The translations under genes were made by a program, and so were the position numbers. This document shows positions 1 through 9,200 of a stretch of DNA of 64,000 nt, piece by piece (the stretch's first letter is position 1; each line of letters opens with the position of its first letter). A model generated the notes under the pieces. The model was not told where the DNA came from. It saw only the letters and a program-made list of their open reading frames with translations, and ran no database searches. The DNA is from Lawsonella clevelandensis. Lineage in GTDB: Bacteria > Actinomycetota > Actinomycetes > Mycobacteriales > Mycobacteriaceae. Where the stretch lies: the NCBI RefSeq assembly GCF_001293125.1, contig NZ_CP009312.1, forward strand, positions 372,001 through 436,000, given 5' to 3'.

Positions 1-543
1 GCGGAGATACGTGCACTGCTCAACCGTGTGCACATCATCCCCCGACGCCAACATATTCTGGGTTACGAACGTGCCTGCACCGGCTCATCCAGCTGCAGTT
101 TCGGCACTGCATGGACTGATGACTCGGATGCCCCTGGCAGCCACAACGGTATCGATACTCGTTCGGAGATGCTGCGCCTCCTCTCTACCAGTATTGATCC
201 CTACACCGGGCGTCACCTTCCCAACCAGCGGCAGCAACGTCATATCGACCACCTCTTCCCACTTGCCGCGGCATGGGATATGGGTGCTGCACAGTGGCCT
301 CAACGAAAGCGAGTGAGCTTCGCTAATGACATCTCCCGCAACCTGGTGGTGGTTGCGGGAGACATCAATATTGAAAAAGCAGACAGCACCCCCAGCGAGT
401 GGCTTCCACCATGGAAAGGTAGCCGCTGCTGGTACGCGGCCCGCTACCTTACCGTTGCGGTCCACTACGACTTGTCCATCAGCCAAGCCGATTGGCGGGC
501 ACTCTCCGCGGCGAGCAGACTCTGCCCACGGCGTTCGGCTTAG
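1..543 (+). CDS. HNH endonuclease family protein (DUF1524-like), 3' part only
   Basis: The frame is open from the first base, so the gene starts outside the window and 180 residues of its C-terminal part remain. The HNH/DUF1524-type core is visible: HIDHLFPLAAAWDMGA, then FANDI, an N-L-V-V-V stretch and KADSTPSEWLPP, followed by CWYAARY. In this family the D-H pair and the later N/K positions form the metal-binding nuclease site. These proteins are often secreted in actinobacteria, but the N-terminus that would show a signal peptide is missing. The stop codon overlaps the convergent helicase stop by 4 bases. The substrate is unknown; assignment to the family is confident, a biological role is not. 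Confidence 0.82.
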   Translation, partial: AEIRALLNRVHIIPRRQHILGYERACTGSSSCSFGTAWTDDSDAPGSHNGIDTRSEMLRLLSTSIDPYTGRHLPNQRQQRHIDHLFPLAAAWDMGAAQWPQRKRVSFANDISRNLVVVAGDINIEKADSTPSEWLPPWKGSRCWYAARYLTVAVHYDLSISQADWRALSAASRLCPRRSA

Positions 544-2522
544 TAATTTTTGCTCTGCTTGTGGTTGGAAAAACCGCGGTTCTTCGAATAGCCCTTTACA
601 GCAGGTTGGTAGCTCTTCCGGGAACGGGTCTTCCAAGCAGGACGATCTTTACGTTCAAAATGGTCATTCTTGGTGGACCGGTCGGAAGAGGAACGCTCGT
701 TCCACGCACCGCGACCGTGGTCCGCAGAGTTCTTCCACTCCTTGCGGCTCTTCCGGTCGTTCCACTCGGTGCGGTCGTTGCGGTACTTACGGGAGTGCTT
801 GTCAGAGCGCATATAGCTGCTCTGCTGTTTTTTCTCCCACTTGGCCTGTTTGAGAGCCCCTGGACGGTTAGCCGGTGGGCCCGGATCCACTTCAAGGTGG
901 ATCAGTTGGCCGGAGATCCGCGTCTTCTCCAGATTGTCGAAAACCTCTTGGGGAAGGTCAGCGGGCATATCGATGAGGGAGTAGTCCCCGCGAATGGAGA
1001 TATGGCCAATATCAGCGCTACTGATTCCGCCTTCATTCGCAATAGCTCCCACGATGCTCGACGGCGTGGCCTTGTGACGCTTTCCGACGGCAATACGGTA
1101 GGAGACCAAATCTTTGCCGCTCCGGGATTGCTGCCGCCCTTCTTTGCGCTCCCCGCCATGAGAGAAGGAACGCTGGTGGCCGCGATAATCATCTACCTCA
1201 AGTTCCTCGGTCAACAGGAAGCCTTCGGTCTCATCGACAGTGCGGACTGCTAGCGCAGCTGCAATATCGACTATATCCACTCCCGTATCTGCCGCGTAGA
1301 GCTGCACGAATCCACGGAAAAGGTCGAGGTGCTCATCTTCCAGAGCTTCGGTGATGGATTCGTTGAAGCGGCGAACGCGAGTGTCGTTAACATCGTCCAC
1401 GCTGGGCAGCTTGACCTCTTTGAGGGGCTGGCCGGTGACACGCTCAATCTGCTTAATCATGCGGCGTTCTCGCGGCGTCACGAACAGGAGTGCCTGTCCG
1501 GTCCGCCCAGCGCGCCCGGTGCGACCGATTCGGTGCACGTAGGACTCCGGGTCGTGGGGCATGTCGTAGTTGAGGACATAGCTGATGCGGTCGACGTCTA
1601 GGCCACGCGCCGCCACGTCGGTTGCGACAAGGATATCGAGGGTGCCCTCTTTGAGCTGATTAATGGTACGTTCACGTTGGGCTTGCACCATGTCACCGTT
1701 AATTGCAGCCGCACCGTAGCCACGTGCACGGAGCTTATCAGCCATCTCCTCTGTCTGCTGCTTGGTGCGGACGAAAAGGATCATTGCTTCAAAGGTATCC
1801 ACTTCCAGGATGCGGGTGAGGGCATCAATCTTAGATCGCTGGTTAACGACCACATATCGCTGCTCAATATTGGCATTCGTGGTGGTGGGGGTTTCGATTT
1901 CGATCTGCTGCGGATCAGACAGATAGTTCTCAGAGATACGGCGGATCGCCGGCGGGATGGTGGCGGAGAAAAGTGCTGCCTGACGGTGCTCAGGAGCTTT
2001 GGAAAGGATCTCCTCGACGTCTTCTTGGAAGCCCATCTTCAGCATTTCATCGGCTTCGTCAAGAACCAGGTAGCGCAGTTCGGAAAGATCGAGCTTACCT
2101 TTGGAAAGGTGGTCGATGATGCGTCCAGGGGTACCGACAATGATCTGGGCACCGCGCTTCAAACCCGCAATTTGGACACCATAGGACTGTCCACCGTAGA
2201 TGGGGAGCACTTTCACCCCTGGAAGATGCCGCGCGAAGCTCGATACGGCATCGGCGACCTGCAGGGCTAGTTCACGAGTAGGGGCAAGCACCAAGGCTTG
2301 CGGAGCTTTCAGCTCGGGGTCAATGGCGGCCACCATGGGGAGGCCGAACGCTGCAGTCTTACCGGTACCGGTTTGGGCCATGCCCACAACGTCTTTCCCG
2401 GAGAGCAGCAGGGGGATAGTAGCAGCCTGAATCTGGCTGGGGGACTCGAAACCTAGGTCACTGATTGCTTGCAGAATCGGAACGGGCAGGTCGAAGTCAG
2501 AAAATGTTTCGACAGTAGTCAT
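540..2522 (-). CDS. deaD: DEAD-box ATP-dependent RNA helicase (DeaD/CsdA type)
   Basis: A 660-residue helicase that uses ATP to unwind structured RNA, typically in ribosome assembly, RNA decay and cold adaptation. It has the Q-motif region (F-x-S-P-S-Q-I-Q near residue 25), Walker A AQTGTGKT at about 49-56, PTREL at 81-85, DEAD at 155-158, SAT near 186, and HRIGRTGRAGRTG in the second RecA domain. A DbpA-type RNA-binding domain follows (YRIAVGKRHKAT onward, about 475-550). The last 100 residues are a very basic Arg/Lys/Ser/Asn-rich tail, usual for DeaD. The ATG at 2522 directly precedes the conserved F-x-D-F-D-L-P start. It lies 35 bases downstream of the MFS gene on the same strand, so it may be cotranscribed. 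Confidence 0.96.
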   Translation of the reverse strand: MTTVETFSDFDLPVPILQAISDLGFESPSQIQAATIPLLLSGKDVVGMAQTGTGKTAAFGLPMVAAIDPELKAPQALVLAPTRELALQVADAVSSFARHLPGVKVLPIYGGQSYGVQIAGLKRGAQIIVGTPGRIIDHLSKGKLDLSELRYLVLDEADEMLKMGFQEDVEEILSKAPEHRQAALFSATIPPAIRRISENYLSDPQQIEIETPTTTNANIEQRYVVVNQRSKIDALTRILEVDTFEAMILFVRTKQQTEEMADKLRARGYGAAAINGDMVQAQRERTINQLKEGTLDILVATDVAARGLDVDRISYVLNYDMPHDPESYVHRIGRTGRAGRTGQALLFVTPRERRMIKQIERVTGQPLKEVKLPSVDDVNDTRVRRFNESITEALEDEHLDLFRGFVQLYAADTGVDIVDIAAALAVRTVDETEGFLLTEELEVDDYRGHQRSFSHGGERKEGRQQSRSGKDLVSYRIAVGKRHKATPSSIVGAIANEGGISSADIGHISIRGDYSLIDMPADLPQEVFDNLEKTRISGQLIHLEVDPGPPANRPGALKQAKWEKKQQSSYMRSDKHSRKYRNDRTEWNDRKSRKEWKNSADHGRGAWNERSSSDRSTKNDHFERKDRPAWKTRSRKSYQPAVKGYSKNRGFSNHKQSKNY

Positions 2523-2557
2523 CGCGTCTTATACTACCCGCTACTACCTGGGGAAAC

Positions 2558-3889
2558 CTAAAGGGAGGAAGGTGCTGGTCGGCTGCGGGCGGCAGATGGA
2601 AGAGTTTCTCGGGCCGGCACCCATGCCAACGAACTTACCGCCAAGATGATGCCTGTGATTCCAAAGGCCCAACTGTAACCCAAGGCATCCACAATGGCCC
2701 CGGCTGCCAGCGTTCCGACGATTGAACCGAAGTCAGCAGCCATTTGCACCGAAGCCAAGACCGTTCCTCCCCGGTAGCCGGCCACCACATCTCCGATGGC
2801 TGCCTGCTGTGCTGGGTTGATGACACCACCGCCGAGACCAGCAAAGAGTGACAGAACGTAGACCATCCCCACGCTTGTCCCTTGACCCAGTAACGCCGTC
2901 ATGGCTCCACAAAGCAGGAGTCCCCCAATGATGAGGGGACGACGACCCCAGCGATCGGACCAATGCCGGGTGACGTACAGGGCAATTGCATTACCGATGG
3001 CAAAGATCGCCATTGCGATTCCCGCCTGGGCTGCTCCGTTTGTACGAAGCAACGCGGAGACGAAAAGAGGCAGCAGGGCGACACGGACCCCGAAGTTGCC
3101 CCATCCGTTGGAGAAGTTGGTGGCGAGGCAGGCCCAGAACGCACTGTCTTTCATGACGTCGCGCAATTTCAGCTCGGGAGCTTGTACCGATTGTTCCGTG
3201 TCCAGGTCCGATGAAGCAGCAGGCGTATCGGGTTCCGTTTCGGAGATAGTGCCGGTGTTGACGGCTAAACTCCCCGTTTCCGCGTTGGCAAGGGCGGTAG
3301 TTGAGGGGGTAAGGAGCCGTGCCGGGAGCATCCACCATACTACGATAATCGCCAGGATGAGGGAGACCGTGTACACGTAGAACGGAAGCCGGATGTCGAT
3401 ATGCCCCAGCATTCCCCCTGCCACTGGGCCGGCGATGTTTCCAATGAGGAATGCCCCACCATAGGCGGAGGCTGCACGTCCACGCATGTAGCCAGGTGCC
3501 ATTCTCACGATCATGGCGGTTGCGGACACAGTGAAGAGGGTCGAGCCGATTCCGCCTAATCCGCGGTAGACGAGGAGTTCCCAGTATCCCTGGGCGAAGG
3601 TGGTGGCCAGGGTGGAGAGAGCGACGATGAAGAGCCCTGCCACGTACATCGGACGTTCACCCAGTAAATTGATGAGTTTTCCGGAGGCTGGCGCAAACAC
3701 GAGGCGCGTCATGCCGAAAACGCTAACAATGGCGGCTGCCGCCATCACACTTACGTTAAAACTGTGGGCATATTGCGGAAGGACCGGGGTGATGAGTCCG
3801 TAGCCGATCGCTATGAGAAAGGCGGCCCCCACCAGAATCCAGATACCCCGAGGTAGGGGTTCTCGAGGTTCCTGTGTTGAGCTCGCCAT
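2558..3889 (-). CDS. MFS transporter (probable drug/metabolite efflux)
   Basis: A 443-residue membrane protein with about 12 hydrophobic segments in two blocks of six, separated by a polar loop near residues 195-240 rich in Asp, Glu and Thr. Motif A-like elements appear between helices 2 and 3 (ASGKLINLLGERP) and again in the second half (HWSDRWGRRPLIIGG). The glycine-rich GYMRGRAASAYGGAFLIGN segment resembles motif C of proton-driven antiporters, so export is more likely than import. The substrate cannot be told from sequence. It follows the M20 peptidase by only 9 bases, suggesting cotranscription. The start at 3889 gives a short Pro/Glu-rich lead before helix 1. Confidence 0.9.
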   Translation of the reverse strand: MASSTQEPREPLPRGIWILVGAAFLIAIGYGLITPVLPQYAHSFNVSVMAAAAIVSVFGMTRLVFAPASGKLINLLGERPMYVAGLFIVALSTLATTFAQGYWELLVYRGLGGIGSTLFTVSATAMIVRMAPGYMRGRAASAYGGAFLIGNIAGPVAGGMLGHIDIRLPFYVYTVSLILAIIVVWWMLPARLLTPSTTALANAETGSLAVNTGTISETEPDTPAASSDLDTEQSVQAPELKLRDVMKDSAFWACLATNFSNGWGNFGVRVALLPLFVSALLRTNGAAQAGIAMAIFAIGNAIALYVTRHWSDRWGRRPLIIGGLLLCGAMTALLGQGTSVGMVYVLSLFAGLGGGVINPAQQAAIGDVVAGYRGGTVLASVQMAADFGSIVGTLAAGAIVDALGYSWAFGITGIILAVSSLAWVPARETLPSAARSRPAPSSL

Positions 3890-3898
3890 AGGCTCAGC

Positions 3899-5272
3899 CT
3901 ACGCATTTTGGGTGAGGTGAGCCAGTACCTGTGCCCCGCTATGGACTGCACTGACAGGAACTCGCTCATTTTTTGCGTGGAAATGCCCGAAGCAGTCATA
4001 GGTGCTGGGGAGTTGCAGCGGCACGAAGCCAAAGCATTCGATATCCAGCCGCTGGAGAAACTTATTGTCGGTACCGGCCGGGAGAAGATAGGGCGCTACG
4101 ACTCCCGCAGGGTCGATGGTAGCGAGGGCATCGCGGACGGTGTCGACCAAGGGAGACTGCGGGTCGCTGGAGACTGCATTGGGCTCCTCCCAGTCGATGG
4201 TGAGGGCGTCGTAGTCCTCACCCAGCTCGTCTCTCAGCAGTTCCTCCACCGTGTCGAAAAATTCTGTTTCGTGGCCCGGAAGCACGCGGCAATCGATAGT
4301 GGCACTGGCGTCGGCGGGGATAACGTTCACCGCATAGCCGGCGTGAAGCTGGGTGGGAGCTGCCGTATTGCGGAGGCCAGCACGGACTACTGGCCCGAGA
4401 AAGCCCCACTTGTGGGTGGCAGCATCAAGTTCGTCGTCTTGGTACCGTTTGCCTGTTACCTCGGCTATGGTGTCCAGGAAGGCGTCCAGCGCGGGGGTAT
4501 GGATGATGGGAAAATCGTGGCGGGCGATCGCTGCGACAGCACGGGCGATGACGGACACTGCATTCGTTCCGGAGGGGCGTGAACCGTGCCCGGCGCGCCC
4601 TTTCACGCTGAAACGTGCCCACGCAACGCCTTTTTCGGCTACTGCTAAGGGATAGATTCGTGTATCGGGGTGGTCGGGGAGGGTGACGGAGAAGCCGCCT
4701 ACTTCGCTGAGTGCCTGGGTTACGCCGGCGAACCACTCAGGATGGTGGTCAACGAGCCAGTGGGAGCCCCACACACCATCGTGTTCTTCGTCGGAGAACC
4801 ACACCATCATGAGACTGCGGGCTGGGCGCACTCCGGTGAGTGCGTAATGGCGTGCGACGGCGAGCATCATGCCGGCAAAGTCTTTCATGTCGACGGCACC
4901 ACGGCCCCAGATCCATCCGTCAATAATGTCACCACTGAAGGGTGGATAGTCCCAGTCGTCAGCGTTAACCGGGACGACGTCGACGTGGCTGTGAATCAGG
5001 AGAGCATGGGGGTCGTCCCCGGGAATGATGATGCGGTAGTTTCCGCGGCCGGGGCGAGATGCCAGGTAGTCTCCCTCAATGCCAACATCGGCGAGTTTGC
5101 GTGCGATGTAGTGGATGCACTGGTCTTCTCCATCTCCTACGTCGGGTTTTCCGGTGTTGACGGAAGGGATACGGATGAGGTCCTGGGTGAAGGCCACTGC
5201 TTCCTGGCCGAGGGCATCCCAGTCGTTCCATTCGCGGGTGGGGCGGGAAAGATCTGCGCTAGTGCTTGTCAT
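3899..5272 (-). CDS. M20 family metallopeptidase (dipeptidase/acylase-like)
   Basis: A 457-residue zinc hydrolase from the ATG at 5272; an upstream in-frame start at 5290 would add six residues. The M20 metal-binding pattern is present: HSHVDVVPVN, then GRGAVDMKDFAG, then the catalytic SDEEHDG, with a late H (GHFHAKNERVP). The middle lid domain (AWARFSVKGRAGHGSRPSGTNAV) has the usual dimerisation features. Cytosolic dipeptidase, aminoacylase or similar amide hydrolase activity is expected; the actual substrate is not determinable. It heads the run M20-MFS-deaD on the minus strand and is separated from the upstream tetR by a strong hairpin at 5363-5405. Confidence 0.93.
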   Translation of the reverse strand: MTSTSADLSRPTREWNDWDALGQEAVAFTQDLIRIPSVNTGKPDVGDGEDQCIHYIARKLADVGIEGDYLASRPGRGNYRIIIPGDDPHALLIHSHVDVVPVNADDWDYPPFSGDIIDGWIWGRGAVDMKDFAGMMLAVARHYALTGVRPARSLMMVWFSDEEHDGVWGSHWLVDHHPEWFAGVTQALSEVGGFSVTLPDHPDTRIYPLAVAEKGVAWARFSVKGRAGHGSRPSGTNAVSVIARAVAAIARHDFPIIHTPALDAFLDTIAEVTGKRYQDDELDAATHKWGFLGPVVRAGLRNTAAPTQLHAGYAVNVIPADASATIDCRVLPGHETEFFDTVEELLRDELGEDYDALTIDWEEPNAVSSDPQSPLVDTVRDALATIDPAGVVAPYLLPAGTDNKFLQRLDIECFGFVPLQLPSTYDCFGHFHAKNERVPVSAVHSGAQVLAHLTQNA

Positions 5273-5362
5273 GGTTACTAGTCTAGACACTCGGCTCTAC
5301 AGAATCGCCTCTCTAGCTCGTTGACCGGGGGTTATGCTCACTCCGAGAAAGACTGTCCGAAC

Positions 5363-5405
5363 TATGGCATGGCCGGGGAAGAACATCTTCTCCGGCCATG
5401 CCATA
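5363..5405 (-). terminator. Rho-independent-like hairpin downstream of tetR
   Basis: A near-perfect 20-bp inverted repeat (5363-5382 with 5386-5405; one G-T pair, three-base loop) begins 10 bases after the tetR stop. The outer arms are TATGGCATGGCCGG and its complement. There is no T-tract on either side, so termination is inferred from position and stem strength only. Confidence 0.6.
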
Positions 5406-5414
5406 AAGGCGTGA

Positions 5415-6086
5415 TTATGCTGCAGTTTCCTCTTCGACGTTCCGCACTATGGTTCGAACAACCATCTCCAGGGACTCCATCACAATCTTCATTCCGTCGG
5501 CGTTGCTGGCCAGCGCAGGGTTTTGTGGGGTGCGGAGGCTCAAGTGGCGCAATAGGCACCCATGCACCAGGTCGAGGATGACGGGGACCAGTTGGTTGAG
5601 ATCCATGGACCATGTAACGCCGTATCGGCGTGCCGCAGAGTCGAGGTAACTGTAGGCAAGGTGCGCCAGGGCGTCGTAATACGTGGTGATGAGTTGTTGG
5701 AACCGGAAGTCAGAGGTATGGAACGCATACGAAATGACCTCATATATCAGTGGCGAGTTTTCGGCTTGTGCGAAGGTCTCGTTGAGGACAGTCACAGCGT
5801 CCTGAAACATTGACTCTTCTAGTCCAGCGATTCCGGTCTTGTTAGAGAGGGAGACGGTGGCAAGCACGCTCTTCGTAATAGTGTGAATGACTTCATCGAC
5901 AGTGTGAGCAGCCATTTCATAGAGCAGCTCTTCTTTGTCGTTAAAGCAGTAGTGCACTACACCGAGGGAGATATCAGCTTCTTGGGCTACGGCGCGAGTG
6001 GTCACTTGTGCAAAACCTTCTCGCCGAGCGACGACCATGGCAGCTTTTATGAGGTGTGCCCGGCGGTCTTCTCTATTCATACGCAT
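5415..6086 (-). CDS. TetR family transcriptional regulator
   Basis: A 223-residue one-component repressor from the ATG at 6086, which has a GGAAAG site 10 bases upstream. A longer reading to 6227 exists but adds residues that do not resemble a TetR N-terminus. The N-terminal helix-turn-helix is typical: RRAHLIKAAMVVARREGFAQ, then T-T-R-A-V-A-Q-E-A, SLGVVHYCFNDKEELL (residues about 5-55). The C-terminal ligand domain has no recognisable ligand signature. It is divergent from kgd with about 210 bases between them, so kgd is one possible target, as is its own promoter. The regulated pathway is unknown. Confidence 0.93.
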   Translation of the reverse strand: MRMNREDRRAHLIKAAMVVARREGFAQVTTRAVAQEADISLGVVHYCFNDKEELLYEMAAHTVDEVIHTITKSVLATVSLSNKTGIAGLEESMFQDAVTVLNETFAQAENSPLIYEVISYAFHTSDFRFQQLITTYYDALAHLAYSYLDSAARRYGVTWSMDLNQLVPVILDLVHGCLLRHLSLRTPQNPALASNADGMKIVMESLEMVVRTIVRNVEEETAA

Positions 6087-6219
6087 TGTTGTTGGGCTTT
6101 CCAAGAGATATAGCGATTGACGCGGAGGGGAGCAATTGTATTTAAAGACCATCCTAATCACGATGACCTGTAGAATACTCATCGCACACAAATAATTCTC
6201 TTCTTCTTTTAAGCATTCG

Positions 6220-6235
6220 TGTAACACAGATCACC
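6220..6235. promoter_or_regulatory. possible CRP/GlxR-type operator upstream of kgd
   Basis: TGTAACACAGATCACC matches 8 of the 10 fixed bases of the CRP/GlxR consensus TGTGA-N6-TCACA. It lies about 60-80 bases before the kgd start, in the spacer shared with tetR. A single degenerate match of this length can occur by chance, so this is a weak call. Confidence 0.25.
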
Positions 6236-6297
6236 ACACCCCCTTTCTGAGTACCATTAGAGGTACACAACCAACCGGACCAGAATGAGGGTTATCA

Positions 6298-9200
6298 GTG
6301 ACGACGCATCCAGATTCTTTCGGACAGAACCAGTGGCTGGTTGACGAAATGTATCGGAAGTTCCGCGACAATCCCCACAGTGTGGATGATGCTTGGCGGG
6401 CCTACTTCACCGATCAGAAGCTGATCCCCTCCCCTGCCGCCTCCCCCAGCACGGATAGCGGACAAGTGGTGTCCGAACCTTTCGGCCCCACTAATCCCAC
6501 TGCTTTCCTCACCGATTACAACTACTCTGAGACCGCTGCAGACCCAGTGCATGTGCAACGTGCCTCCACCGAACGTGTGCGCTCTGCCGCTAAAGATGCC
6601 CTCACCACCATGTACACGGTTGAGACGATGACGGGCCCCAACTACCCCGAGCTGACGGAGGAAGAGAAAACCTCACTACGAGGTACTGCCCGGGCAATTG
6701 CACGCAACATGAACGCCTCCCGCGATATCCCCATGGCGACCTCGGTGCGCTCCATTCCGGTGAAGTTGATGTTTGAGAACCGTGCCCTCATCAACAGCTA
6801 CCTCGCGAAGACGCGTGGTGGGAAAGTCTCCTTCACACATCTCATTGGCTACGCCATGATTCAGGCAGTGAAAGCCTACCCAGTCATGAACTGCCGGCTA
6901 GAGGAGAAGGACGGCCTCTTCACTCGTATTCAACCTGACCACATTAACTTGGGCCTGGCTGTCGACCTGCGGGGCAAAGACGGCAGCCGCTCCCTGGTGG
7001 TCGCCGCAATTAAAGAGACGGAATCGATGAACTTCCCCCAGTTCGTCGCCGCTTATGAAGATATTGTCACCCGCGCCCGCAACGGCAAGCTGACCACCGC
7101 CGACTTTGCCGGTGTCACCATCTCCCTCACTAATCCTGGTGGCATTGGCACAATTCACTCGGTGCCGCGTCTTATGCCTGGTCAAGGTTGCATTTTGGGT
7201 GTTGGTGCACTCCAATATCCGGCAGAATACACCGGGATGAGCGATGAAGCGCTGGCGGATCTCGGTGTTGGCAAGGCGATGACTATCACCTCCACTTACG
7301 ACCACCGGATCATCCAGGGTGCGGAGTCCGGCGAATGGCTCGGTACGATCCACAAACTGCTCTTGTCCGACGAATTCTACGATGAGATCTTTACCGGGCT
7401 CAAGCTTCCCTTCGAACCCTGGCGCTGGCGCCGCGATGTCGCTTCACAGGGGGTAAATAAAGATGCGCGTGTGCTCCAACTTATCGAGGCATACCGCGAC
7501 CGTGGTCATCTCATCGCCGACACGAACCCTCTTAACTTCATTGAACCCGGCAGGAAGCGGGAAACCTACCCGGACCTCGACATTGCGCATTACGGGCTCA
7601 CCATTTGGGACCTGGATAGGGAGTTCGCCGTGGGCGGCCTTGCCGGCCAGGAGCGCATGAAGCTGCGCGATATTATGGCGGTGCTGCGCAATGCCTACTG
7701 CGAGAAGATCAGCGTCGAGTACACCTACATTCTCGACAATGAGCAGCGCGAATGGATCCGCCATTATGTGGAGAGCAAAGGCGCTCCGCTCTCCACCAAG
7801 GACCAAAAACTCACTCTCACCACACTTATCGCGGCCGAAGCATTCGAGTCCTTCCTACAAACAAAGTATGTGGGGCAGAAACGCTTCTCCTTGGAGGGCT
7901 CAGAGTCCCTTATTCCCATGATGGACCGTGTCATCGATGTGGCAGCCGATCACCATGTCCAGGAGGTCGTCATTGGCATGCCCCACCGTGGGCGTCTCAA
8001 TGTGCTTGCCAATATCGTCGGCAAACCCTACAACCAGATCTTCAACGAGTTCGAAGGCAACATGCGTGCCAATGAGCAACAAGGTTCTGGTGACGTGAAG
8101 TACCACCTCGGTGCCGAGGGTACGCACTATCAGATGTATGGCGACAACGAGATTAAGGTGACGCTCACTGCCAACCCCTCCCATCTGGAAGCCGTCGACC
8201 CCGTCCTTATCGGTATCGTCAAGGCTAAGCAGGACCTACTTGCTCGTAATGCCGAACAGCCGCACCAGGAGACTCAACCGCGCTACCCGGTTATTCCGCT
8301 CATGCTGCACGGCGATGCCGCTTTCTCGGGTCAAGGAGTAGTCTACGAGACACTCAATATGGCGCTACTCGAGGGTTACAACGTCGGCGGTACCGTTCAT
8401 ATCGTCGTTAATAACCAGATCGGTTTCACTACCGCGCCCTCACAAGGACGCTCCAGCGAATACTGTACTGACGTCGCTAAGGCCTTTGGGGTACCGGTCT
8501 TCCACGTTAATGGGGACGACCCGGAAGCGTGTGTTCGTGTGGCCCACGCTGCCGTCGAGTTCAACCAGAAGTTCGCTAAAGACGTTGTTATTGACCTTGT
8601 CTCCTACCGTCGGCGGGGCCACAATGAGGCGGATGATCCGTCCATGACCCAGCCTGCCATGTACGACATCATCGACAATAAGCGTTCCGTGCGGCAGTCC
8701 TATCTGGAGACGTTGGTGGGACGCGGCGATATCACTCCGCAAGAAGCAGAAACCGCCTTGCAGGACTACCAGGGTGAACTCGAAAGCGTCTTCAAACAGG
8801 TGAAGGATGCAGAGAAAGCTTCCACTCCCCCGTCACAATCGGTGGCTACGAAGCAGCGCGTTCCCTACAACCTGCAGACCGCTATCTCGGCCGAACGGTT
8901 GGAAGAGATCGGCGATGCTTTCGCGAATGTTCCGGACAACTTCTCTGTCCACAAGCGTGTCAAGCCTATTCTCGAGGCTCGCCACCGCATGACCCATGAA
9001 GGGCACGTGGACTGGGCGATGGCTGAACTGTTGGCGTGGGGTTCACTGGTCCAAGAAGGACGAGATGTGCGCATTGCCGGTGAGGACAGCTGCCGCGGAA
9101 CATTTACCCAACGTCACGCCATCGTAGTGGACCGCGAGAACAGCAACGAGTACAGCCCGCTGCGCGCCATTGCGAACACCCACGGCGGGCACTTCGACAT

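Noticed and set aside
492-1253. 253-residue plus-strand open frame inside deaD
   Set aside because: Antisense to the helicase RNA-binding domain and basic tail; the hydrophobic product mirrors the Lys/Arg/Asp codons of the tail.
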